Assembly (NCBI GenBank): GCA_964531105.1
Contig: CAZHFN010000005.1
Coordinates: 13,745 to 77,744 of the forward strand
Source: UBA2256 sp964531105
Lineage (GTDB): Bacteria > Spirochaetota > Spirochaetia > Treponematales > Rectinemataceae
Direction of reading: 5' to 3'
DNA length: 64,000 nt
The position numbers and the translations under genes were made by a program. The notes under the pieces were generated by a model that worked only from the letters and a program-made list of their open reading frames with translations, did no database searches and was not told where the DNA came from. Below, one piece after another: positions 1-7,644 of this stretch (position 1 is the first letter of the stretch; each line of letters starts with the position of its first letter).

Positions 1-223
1 AGACCGAATACAAAACCACGGCCAAGGCCACCAGGCCGGCGCCAAGACCCAGTTCTGTTTCATAAAACTTGAACACGAGAGACGCGAAAGCCCCGGTGAG
101 AAATTCGGCCAAGAATTTGCCCATGCCATAGGAGGCCATAAGAGCAGTCCTCTCCTCGCGCACCGACTCCGCCCCACTAATAGTCACCACGCCAGCACTG
201 TTCAGTTTCTTCATGGAGCCCAT
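1..223 (-). CDS. GPH-family sugar/cation symporter, N-terminal fragment
   Basis: Reading the minus strand leftward from an ATG gives about 74 residues that run off the window edge without a stop. After a short polar start the sequence reads SYGMGKFLAEFLTG, then a stretch with FYETELGLG and a hydrophobic helix. This pattern is typical of the first helix and loop of glycoside-pentoside-hexuronide (GPH/MFS_2) cation symporters, inner-membrane proteins that import sugars or glycosides with Na+ or H+. A second in-frame ATG lies three codons downstream, so the exact start is uncertain. The protein's remainder lies outside the window, so the substrate cannot be judged. A link to the GH2 glycosidase further right is possible but only a guess. 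Confidence 0.6.
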   Translation of the reverse strand, partial: MGSMKKLNSAGVVTISGAESVREERTALMASYGMGKFLAEFLTGAFASLVFKFYETELGLGAGLVALAVVLYSV

Positions 224-391
224 AATAGCCCCCGGCAGTCCTCGGCGCAAGGAAATTTAAGCACTGCAGTAAAGAGAATATTCAGGCATTTGAAGGGCCA
301 GGACGCAGCATTGAATGGGTCTGTTCGGCCCCAAATAGCCCTAAACTCTGCAAAGGTTGACAGTGCCTTCGGCTTTTTCTACTATCTAAAG

Positions 392-1933
392 ATGAAACCG
401 CATCATAAAAGACTTCCTTCCACACCTGCCTCGGTCTCGCTCCTTACTACCGGCAAGCCTGTTAATCTGCCTAAAAACCTTTTTCAGATAGTATTCATTA
501 GTTGCTTTGTCCTCTTTTTCTTTTCGTCACTTTTTGGCCTAGCTGCCCAAGCCCAGCCTCAAGGCTATACCCTGGAAAACGGAATGACGGTGATACTTCT
601 GCCTATCGAGAGTGCCGAAAATCTTTCCATGGGCATTGCCTTCAAGGGAGGAGCAGAGGTTCATACAAGCACCACTGCAGGTATGTTCAACCTCCTGGAA
701 CAGGTGCTTTTCAGGGGAAGAGCCTCTGAACCGGGAGAACCTGAACCGGCTGGGGCTATCGAAGCGCTCGAAGCCTCGGCTTTCGACGGAGGGGCTCAGA
801 CCGACCGGTTTTCCTTTGCTTTGAGCCTGTCCCCTGCACTGCTGACCCAGGGAATCAACACCATGGCTCATTTATTTTCCGGACTGAGAATAGAAACTGC
901 TTTATCGGACTCCAGGGCCTTGGAAACAGCCAAGCTGGCCAGTATAGATCGTCTGGAAAAAGCAAAGGCTGATCCGGATGTCTTGTTCGAATATGCCATG
1001 GCAAAAAAACTGTTTTCCTCGGCACCCTGGAGGTTGGATGCTCTGGGATCGGAAACAGTAATCAAGGCGGCGACGGAATCGACGTTAAAATCCTTTGCCG
1101 CACGCTGGCTCGTGCCTAATAATGCAGTGCTCATCCTTGCGGGAAATTTTAATCCCGAAGAAGCAAGAAACCTGGTAGCTACATCGTTTGCATCATGGAA
1201 AAAGGCCGAAGACCCGTTGAAGAATCCTCCTCTCGCCCTGCCTAAGCCCGGGGTCACGCGGCCGACCCTAATGGTCTACCCCGACCCTTCCCAGCGAAAG
1301 GGAAGCGCTGTTCTGGAGATGCGGTATAGGGGTCCGGATGTAGCTTCCGCACGTTCAGCTGCAGCAGAGGTTTGGGCAGAAATGGCATCCCAGCTCGAAT
1401 CGAAGCTGTCTAAGGCATTGACCAAGGGGATGCCCAAAGCATCGGAGCCTTCCACTATCCAGGCACGTTACCATCTATCCAAAAACGCCTCCTGGTTCTC
1501 GGTACAGACGAGTATCATGGTAAGCGGGACTGCAAATCCGGCCGACACTGTTCTGGCTTTCAAGGAAATAGTGCGGGGTACGGAGATGTACGCCATGAAA
1601 ACGAACCCTAATTATTTTAGTGCCGATGAATTTAAGGATGCCAAAGTTACGCTGGAAAAAAATGCAGGTAACACGGATCCTCAGGTAGCTGTGGAACATC
1701 TTATGGATGCCTGGGTACTCGGAGGACTTAAGCGGCTGGAGACCGTGGTTAATGCACGAAAGGCGGTCACTTCCAAGGATATCGTCGCCTTTGCTGACGA
1801 ATACTTCATGAAGAATCTGGAAGTAATTGCCATCCGCCTCAATCCCGAGGATTATGCAGTCAAGAAGAAAAATTTCGATACCTATGGATTCGAACTCATC
1901 AGTCCCGGCAACGCTCTCTGGTGGAAAAAATGA
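392..1933 (+). CDS. M16-like peptidase homologue, zinc motif lost, secreted
   Basis: A 513-residue protein. A polar N-terminal stretch is followed by a strong hydrophobic segment at residues 30-52 ending AAQAQ, likely a signal peptide or anchor. The family match is the M16 (insulinase/pitrilysin) start YTLENGMTVILL and a later half with NAVLILAGNFNPEEA and FASWK, the usual M16B two-lobe layout. The catalytic HxxEH is absent: residues 100-104 read NLLEQ, so both zinc-binding histidines are replaced. In M16B heterodimers one subunit is commonly inactive like this, but no active partner lies in the window. I chose the ATG at 392 over upstream in-frame starts because it places the hydrophobic segment nearer the N-terminus; no clear ribosome site supports either. 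Convergent with rel. Confidence 0.75.
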   Translation: MKPHHKRLPSTPASVSLLTTGKPVNLPKNLFQIVFISCFVLFFFSSLFGLAAQAQPQGYTLENGMTVILLPIESAENLSMGIAFKGGAEVHTSTTAGMFNLLEQVLFRGRASEPGEPEPAGAIEALEASAFDGGAQTDRFSFALSLSPALLTQGINTMAHLFSGLRIETALSDSRALETAKLASIDRLEKAKADPDVLFEYAMAKKLFSSAPWRLDALGSETVIKAATESTLKSFAARWLVPNNAVLILAGNFNPEEARNLVATSFASWKKAEDPLKNPPLALPKPGVTRPTLMVYPDPSQRKGSAVLEMRYRGPDVASARSAAAEVWAEMASQLESKLSKALTKGMPKASEPSTIQARYHLSKNASWFSVQTSIMVSGTANPADTVLAFKEIVRGTEMYAMKTNPNYFSADEFKDAKVTLEKNAGNTDPQVAVEHLMDAWVLGGLKRLETVVNARKAVTSKDIVAFADEYFMKNLEVIAIRLNPEDYAVKKKNFDTYGFELISPGNALWWKK

Positions 1934-1958
1934 TGCTAAAAAAAGGGTATTGAACCGA

Positions 1959-4229
1959 CTATTCCTCTTCCAGTGAGATGATGCTGGGCAGCCCACGGAG
2001 CGCCTTGCTTGTTTTCTTCAGATTTTCCTTAGAGTCGGCCTCTAGAATGAAGAAACCCGAAAGACTCCCATCGCCTCGCTCGCCCAGCTTACCCTCCCTG
2101 AGTCTGCCGGAGAATTTGCGCACCGCCGATTCAATTTCTGAAAATATTCCAGGAACCATCTTGGTGGACACCCTGTAGCGAACCACAAAAAGTGATGCAT
2201 CTTCCCACCGAACCTCTATTTTCCTTTGCTCGAAATCGGCTACCGCAGCAATTGATTTACAATCAGCCCTGTGAATTATCACTCCCCTGCCCCTGGAAAT
2301 ATACCCCACGATGGAATCGCCAGTGACAGGCCTGCAGCACCCCGCAATACGGATGAGCATATTGTGGGCTCCGTTTATGGACAGCCCTACCTTGTCACTG
2401 CTTATCTCTTTTTGAGGAGAGTAGCTGCGGAATTCCATCTCGGTGCGGCCATGGTCCGGGGAAATCGCTGCAGCCGCCCTTTCGGCCTGCAGGCGAGCCT
2501 CCTCCTGGACGGCCTGCTCCTTGAGCCTTTCTTCAGCCTTTTCCTTTTCAGGCCTTTTGCCCACGACAATGCTCTTGTCGATGGCTAGTACCTGGCCACT
2601 TTGGACCAAGAGGGATCTGATCTTGGATCTGGCTTTGGATGTGTGGGCCAACTTCAGCCAATTGAGGTTGGGCTTAGCCAGAGGAGAGGTGAGAATCTCC
2701 ACCAGTTGGGTATTTTTAAGCTCGGCATCCAGAGGGATGATGGCCCCATCTGCCTTGGCGCCCACACAGTGCGCCCCAATATCGGAATGAATGGCGAAGG
2801 CAAAATCGATGGCTGTGGCTCCTGAGGGGAGTTCAATCACATCCCCCTGGGGGGTGAAGACAAAAATGGAGTCCTTTAGAAGCTCCTTCTTTATCTCATC
2901 CAGGTACTCAGCCCCCTGAGCCAGAAATTCATTCCATTGCTTGAGCCGATTTACTATAGGCAATTGTTCGAGACTAGGGCGCTCGGCGCTACTTCCTTTT
3001 TTATACAGCCAATGGGAAGCTACTCCGAACTCGGCTATGGCATGCATGAGCTTAGTGCGAATCTGGACTTCTAGAAGCTGACCGTCATAACACATCACCG
3101 TTGTGTGCAGGCTTCGGTATCCGTTAGCCTTGGGCATGGCAATGTAATCTTTAAAACGGCCTTCTATGGGTTTCCACAGTCTGTGCACAAGCCCTAATAG
3201 GGAATAGCAGTCGTTATCGCTTTCGCAGATAATCCGCAAGCCCATGAGATCATAAAGCTCCTCAGCGGGCTTCCCCTTTTTCCGCATCTTCTGGTAAATG
3301 GAATAGAAGTGCTTAGCCCGGGAGCTGATTTCCACCGAAAGGCCTTCCTTGAGCGAAGCCCTACGGATATCCTCGCTGACCCTGGCCAGGAATTTTTCTC
3401 TCGTGGCTTTTTTCTTGGATACAATATCCCTGATCTGATCGAATACTTCCCTGTTGAGTACCTTGAGCGCCTGGTCCTCCAACTCATCCTTGAGCCAGGA
3501 AATACCGAGCCTGTCAGCCAGGGGAGCAAAGATATCCAAAGTCTCGGCCGCTATTGTCTTCTGTCGATCCTCGGGGAGCCAACGCAGGGTACGCATAGAA
3601 TCCAGCTTATCAGCCAGCTTGACTATGATAACCCTTATATCGCCAGTCATGGCGAAGAGCATTTTACGCATGGTCTCCGCTGCCTGAACCGTCTTGTTCT
3701 TTGCCCTGACGGTAGAAAGCCTAGCGACTCCCGCTACGATCTTGGCAGTTTCGGATCCGAATAAATCAGCGATGAGGTTGTCCGGCGAGGCGGCGAGAGC
3801 CTTTATCCTGATTTCTCGCTTTTTTTCCTCGCTTTTCTTATCCAGCCGCGCAGTTTTTCTCGCCTGGGTTTTGCTTTGAACTAATTCTGCCTCGCGGGCG
3901 AGAGCAGTGCTTTCCTGGGCTTGCTGTTCATTCTCCCTGGATGGTGCCTGAGTCTCTTGGGAAGCCTTGTATCCGGAGCTGCGGTTTTCGGTGCAGTCGT
4001 GAACCAGGGCAGCGATTATGGAATCCATATCCAAGCCCATATCCAGTAGAGTGGAGGCAACACGGAGATCATGAGCCCAAGCAGGCTCGCCGGAAGCCCT
4101 CAGGGCAAGGCCGTGACGGTCCTTGGACCACTGGAAGGCTCGTGAGATGAGTGATTCACCTTCGGCCCCGAAGAGTTCTTTGGATTTTACAAGAAAATTT
4201 TCGACAGACTGGATGCTCGCCTCGTCCAT
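1959..4229 (-). CDS. rel: RelA/SpoT-family (p)ppGpp synthetase/hydrolase
   Basis: A 756-residue long Rel homologue controlling the stringent-response alarmone (p)ppGpp. Domains in order: an HD hydrolase-like domain (H53, H77-D78, E81), a synthetase domain with the hallmark RFKDYIAMPKANGYRSLHTT and EVQIRT, a TGS domain starting DSIFVFTPQGDVIELP, a conserved cysteine domain (RIAGCCRPV) and a C-terminal ACT domain. Two features of the hydrolase half are unusual. HDxxED reads HDCTEN, so the Asp at position 82 is Asn, and a roughly 55-residue charged Gln/Ala/Lys-rich insertion follows directly. LADRLHNMRT reads LADKLDSMRT. The synthetase looks intact; hydrolase activity is uncertain. prmC ends 13 bases upstream on the same strand, so co-transcription is likely. 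Confidence 0.93.
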   Translation of the reverse strand: MDEASIQSVENFLVKSKELFGAEGESLISRAFQWSKDRHGLALRASGEPAWAHDLRVASTLLDMGLDMDSIIAALVHDCTENRSSGYKASQETQAPSRENEQQAQESTALAREAELVQSKTQARKTARLDKKSEEKKREIRIKALAASPDNLIADLFGSETAKIVAGVARLSTVRAKNKTVQAAETMRKMLFAMTGDIRVIIVKLADKLDSMRTLRWLPEDRQKTIAAETLDIFAPLADRLGISWLKDELEDQALKVLNREVFDQIRDIVSKKKATREKFLARVSEDIRRASLKEGLSVEISSRAKHFYSIYQKMRKKGKPAEELYDLMGLRIICESDNDCYSLLGLVHRLWKPIEGRFKDYIAMPKANGYRSLHTTVMCYDGQLLEVQIRTKLMHAIAEFGVASHWLYKKGSSAERPSLEQLPIVNRLKQWNEFLAQGAEYLDEIKKELLKDSIFVFTPQGDVIELPSGATAIDFAFAIHSDIGAHCVGAKADGAIIPLDAELKNTQLVEILTSPLAKPNLNWLKLAHTSKARSKIRSLLVQSGQVLAIDKSIVVGKRPEKEKAEERLKEQAVQEEARLQAERAAAAISPDHGRTEMEFRSYSPQKEISSDKVGLSINGAHNMLIRIAGCCRPVTGDSIVGYISRGRGVIIHRADCKSIAAVADFEQRKIEVRWEDASLFVVRYRVSTKMVPGIFSEIESAVRKFSGRLREGKLGERGDGSLSGFFILEADSKENLKKTSKALRGLPSIISLEEE

Positions 4230-4242
4230 CTCTTCCTCTCTA

Positions 4243-5178
4243 TTAGGCCAGTATGCCCGATGTTACCCTGGGAAGTCCCGCCAAATCTTTCCAAATTTTG
4301 ATATCGCGAAAGCCTTCCTTCTCGAACATATCACGAACCTGATCGCACTGCAAAGCATCGGTTTCTATTAAAAGAAACCCGCCGGGTTTTAAGCGCCCAG
4401 GTGCCTGGACTATGAGCCTTTGGACAATATCCAGTCCGTCGGGACCTCCATCCAAAGCAAGGGCGGGCTCAGCCCAGCCTTTGGCCATAAGACCTGCGGT
4501 TTCTGCGCTGCTTACATAGGGGGGATTGGCGACTATCAGGTCGAAACGGCTTTGGGCGTGGTTCTCGACGCCAGGGCTGATGATGCCAGAGCCGACATCG
4601 AGATCGGCAAGCAGGTCGGACCTGAAATAAGTAAGTTCTTTACCGAGAATCCGAAGGCTATTGTGCCGAGCCACATAGAGCGCATCATCGGAAATATCCG
4701 ACCCACAGATCTTCCATGCAGGTCTTTCTGCGGCTAGAGTTATGGCTATAGCCCCTGAGCCTGTGCAGACGTCGATCACGGAAAAAGTATCTTCCATTAC
4801 TTCGGCTGTCCGGGACTCCATTATGCGAGCGAGGCGTTTATCGCCTAGCTCGAGCGCGGCGGACACCAGTGTTTCAGTATCAGGCCGAGGAATGAGAACC
4901 CGCCGGTCCACAAAAAACTCCCTGCCGTAGAATTCCTTTTTCCCAATTATAGAAGCCACACTTTCCCCTGCGAGACGCCGTGCCCAAGCTTGTTCGAATT
5001 CCAAAGGAATCGTGGTATTGGATTCACTCAGAGCGGCGAGGAGTCTGTCACGGGAAATGCCTAGACAATGAGCGAGAATGAGGCTGGCATCCAGAAATGG
5101 CGTTTCGCTGTTTCGGTTTTCGGCGGCGCGGAGTGCCAGGAATTCCCCGTAACTGTGAACCTCTGAGCGAAAGGACAT
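4243..5178 (-). CDS. prmC: Release-factor glutamine methyltransferase PrmC
   Basis: A 311-residue SAM-dependent methyltransferase that N5-methylates the glutamine of the GGQ motif in release factors. The N-terminal helical substrate domain is followed by LIPRPDTETLV, the SAM-binding VIDVCTGSGAIAITLA, and the diagnostic NPPY motif (VANPPYVSS) that binds the target glutamine. The C-terminal part ends with DLAGLPRVTSGIL, as in other PrmC proteins. Its ATG overlaps the TAA stop of prfA (TAATG), so enzyme and substrate genes are translationally coupled, the common bacterial prfA-prmC order. Confidence 0.95.
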   Translation of the reverse strand: MSFRSEVHSYGEFLALRAAENRNSETPFLDASLILAHCLGISRDRLLAALSESNTTIPLEFEQAWARRLAGESVASIIGKKEFYGREFFVDRRVLIPRPDTETLVSAALELGDKRLARIMESRTAEVMEDTFSVIDVCTGSGAIAITLAAERPAWKICGSDISDDALYVARHNSLRILGKELTYFRSDLLADLDVGSGIISPGVENHAQSRFDLIVANPPYVSSAETAGLMAKGWAEPALALDGGPDGLDIVQRLIVQAPGRLKPGGFLLIETDALQCDQVRDMFEKEGFRDIKIWKDLAGLPRVTSGILA

Positions 5179-6245
5179 TAGAGTCCCTCGTCGAGCGCCT
5201 TCTGCCTCGCGTCCAGAACCAGGGCGTCCACCAGCTCGGCTATATCGCCTTCCATTATCAGATCGAGTTTGTACAGCGTTAAATCGATTCTGTGATCGGT
5301 GAGCCTGTTCTGGGGGAAATTGTAGGTGCGTATCCGTTCCGAACGCTCACCTGTGCCAACCTGGCTCTTTCGCTCCGCCGAGCGCTCGGCTTGAAGCTTG
5401 GCGTCTTCCATCTCGAAAAGCCTGGCACGCAATATTCGCAAAGCCTTGGCCCTGTTCTTTATCTGGCTCTTCTCGTCTTGGCAATGGACTACAAGCCCTG
5501 TCGGCAGGTGGGTTAGGCGCACCGCCGAGTCGGTGGTATTAACACTCTGCCCACCCGGGCCACCGGAGCGCATGACATCGACCCGTAGATCCTCCGGCCT
5601 GATCTCGATCTCGGTTTCTTCCACTTCAGGAAGCACCGCCACGGTAACGGCGCTGGTGTGAATTCTTCCAGAACCTTCTGTGGTAGGCACTCTTTGCACC
5701 CTATGGACGCCCGATTCCCAGCGCATTTTCTCATACACCGAATCACCGGTGACAGAAAAAATAATTTCCTTGAAGCCGCCCAATTCGGTGGCGTTTTCGC
5801 TCATTATTTCGACGCGCCAGCCCATGGAGTCTGCGTACCTGGAGTAAACCCTATAGAGGTCGGCGACGAAGAGCGCGGCTTCATCGCCTCCGGTGCCTGC
5901 ACGGATTTCCATGATCACCGGGTTGTCTGCCAGGGGATCCCTTGGCGCTAAAAGCTCATGCAAGGCTTTTTCTAATCCTTCCCTTTTAGACTCGAGCAAC
6001 TGCAGTTCTTCCCTAGCCAGGCTGAGCATTTCGGAATCGGATTCGGCGCCTAGCATAGCCTGGGCATCGGCAATCTGGGATAAAAGCCCATCAAAGCGCT
6101 TCTGAGCCTCGTCGATTTCACTAAGATGAGCCCTCTCGCGCATCAGCTCCCTGTAGGAAGCCTGATCGCGGAAGACTTCTGGGTCTGCTGCCTGTTCATC
6201 AAGTTGGTGCAAGCGTTTGCGTATTGTTTCTATTCTATCATTCAC
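5178..6245 (-). CDS. prfA: Peptide chain release factor 1
   Basis: RF1 recognises UAA and UAG stop codons and releases the finished peptide from the ribosome. The sequence has the catalytic GGQ loop in RSGGPGGQSVNTTDSAVRL, the domain 3 stretch HCQDEKSQIKNRAKAL, a codon-recognition region with RVPTTEGSGRIHTSA, and the usual RIRTYNFPQNRLTDHRI. The reading frame extends to a TTG at 6266, but GTG at 6245 (VNDRIETIRKRL) matches the normal RF1 length of about 355 residues and has a GGAG about 11 bases upstream, so I prefer it; the difference is seven residues. The gene diverges from serS across a gap of about 90 bases and is coupled to prmC by TAATG. Confidence 0.94.
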   Translation of the reverse strand: MNDRIETIRKRLHQLDEQAADPEVFRDQASYRELMRERAHLSEIDEAQKRFDGLLSQIADAQAMLGAESDSEMLSLAREELQLLESKREGLEKALHELLAPRDPLADNPVIMEIRAGTGGDEAALFVADLYRVYSRYADSMGWRVEIMSENATELGGFKEIIFSVTGDSVYEKMRWESGVHRVQRVPTTEGSGRIHTSAVTVAVLPEVEETEIEIRPEDLRVDVMRSGGPGGQSVNTTDSAVRLTHLPTGLVVHCQDEKSQIKNRAKALRILRARLFEMEDAKLQAERSAERKSQVGTGERSERIRTYNFPQNRLTDHRIDLTLYKLDLIMEGDIAELVDALVLDARQKALDEGL

Positions 6246-6299
6246 CCTTCGATGGTACTCCGGCAAAGGCTATCGCTTCAAGAAGCCGAGCCGGTGGCC

Positions 6300-6328
6300 T
6301 TGCCGGTCCGCGCCAGTCCAAGTATCAT
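6300..6328 (+). promoter_or_regulatory. Candidate serS promoter
   Basis: TTGCCG (6300-6305) and TATCAT (6323-6328) are separated by 17 bases, fitting a sigma-70 promoter. Transcription would start near 6335, two bases before the serS ATG, implying a nearly leaderless message. No Shine-Dalgarno sequence precedes that ATG, which agrees. Assigned by eye only. Confidence 0.4.
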
Positions 6329-6336
6329 ATCGGACT

Positions 6337-7611
6337 ATGTTGGATTTTAAATTTATCAAGGACAATCTCGGCGATGTAAAAAAGAATATCGCCGATCGAT
6401 ACATGGATGCGGATGCGAATCTTGTGGTTTCCCTCTACGACGAGAAAATCAGCCTTCAGCGCGATGTTGAGGAGTTGCGGAAAAAGCGGAACGACAACGC
6501 CTTGGCTATGAAAGGCAAGCTCGATCCGGATACCCGAACAGCTAGAATCGAGGAAGGCAAGCTCCTCAAAGATAAAATTTCAGAGGCAGAAACCCGCCTG
6601 GCCGAGTTGGATCAGCGCCTTAGCGTCGAGGGAGCAAAAATCCCCAACATGGCCCACCCCGAGGCCCCCCGAGGCAAGGAAGACAAGGACAACCTCGAGG
6701 TCAAACGCGTGGGCGAACCCACAAAATTCGATTTCGAGCCCAAGGACCACGTCCAGTTGGGAGCCGAGCTCGACCTCATCGACTTCGACACCGCCACAAG
6801 AGTATCCGGCACCAAGTTCTATTACCTGAAAAACCAAGCCGTCATTTTGGAGATAGCCTTGGTGCGCTACACCCTGGATATACTCATGAAAAAGGGCTTC
6901 ACCCTTTTCCAGACCCCCGACATCGCCAAGACCGAGATTCTGGAAGGCATCGGCTTCAATCCCAGGGGCGCCGAATCCAACATCTATACCGTGGAAGGGG
7001 AAGGCACCTGTCTCATCGGCACCGCGGAGATCACCCTGGGCGGCTACTATTCGGGCTCCATCCTCGACAAGGCCAGTCTGCCATTGAAGCTCGCTGGGGT
7101 TTCCCACTGCTTCAGGCGCGAAGCAGGCGCCGCAGGCCAGTTCTCAAAAGGCCTCTACCGGGTGCACCAGTTCACCAAGGTAGAGATGTTCGCCTACACC
7201 GCGCCTGAAGAATCGGGCGCCATGCACGAGTACTTACGAGGCGTGGAAGAAGAGATCTTCTCCGGCTTAGGCATACCCTTTAGGGTGGTGGACACCTGTA
7301 CCGGCGATCTTGGCGCTCCCGCCTATCGCAAATGGGACCTGGAAGCCTGGATGCCCGGCCGCAACGGCGGCGAGTGGGGCGAGGTGACATCCACTTCCAA
7401 CTGCACCGATTATCAAGCCAGGCGCCTCAATATCAAGTACAAGGATGATGACGGCAAGAACAAGCACGTCCACATGCTCAACGGCACGGCAATAGCCTGC
7501 TCGCGGGCTCTAATCGCCGTGCTGGAGAATTTCCAGCGGGCCGACGGCTCTGTGGCCATGCCCCCCGCCCTTATACCTTACTGCGGATTCTCTGAGATCA
7601 GGCGAAAATAA
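6337..7611 (+). CDS. serS: Seryl-tRNA synthetase
   Basis: A 424-residue class II aminoacyl-tRNA synthetase that charges tRNA-Ser (and tRNA-Sec). The N-terminal 110 residues form the long antiparallel coiled-coil arm that contacts the variable arm of the tRNA (LDFKFIKDNLGDVKKN, then a heptad-rich stretch with ELRKKRN). The catalytic core shows LIGTAEITL, motif 2 with CFRREAGAAGQ and GLYRVHQF.KVE, and motif 3 in NGTAIACSRALIAVLENFQ. The frame is open 40 codons upstream, but the ATG at 6337 starts exactly at the conserved MLDFKFIKDN. No ribosome-binding site is visible before it. Confidence 0.96.
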   Translation: MLDFKFIKDNLGDVKKNIADRYMDADANLVVSLYDEKISLQRDVEELRKKRNDNALAMKGKLDPDTRTARIEEGKLLKDKISEAETRLAELDQRLSVEGAKIPNMAHPEAPRGKEDKDNLEVKRVGEPTKFDFEPKDHVQLGAELDLIDFDTATRVSGTKFYYLKNQAVILEIALVRYTLDILMKKGFTLFQTPDIAKTEILEGIGFNPRGAESNIYTVEGEGTCLIGTAEITLGGYYSGSILDKASLPLKLAGVSHCFRREAGAAGQFSKGLYRVHQFTKVEMFAYTAPEESGAMHEYLRGVEEEIFSGLGIPFRVVDTCTGDLGAPAYRKWDLEAWMPGRNGGEWGEVTSTSNCTDYQARRLNIKYKDDDGKNKHVHMLNGTAIACSRALIAVLENFQRADGSVAMPPALIPYCGFSEIRRK

Positions 7612-7644
7612 ATCCTGATAGTGAATCAACGGCAGGCTTCCTCT

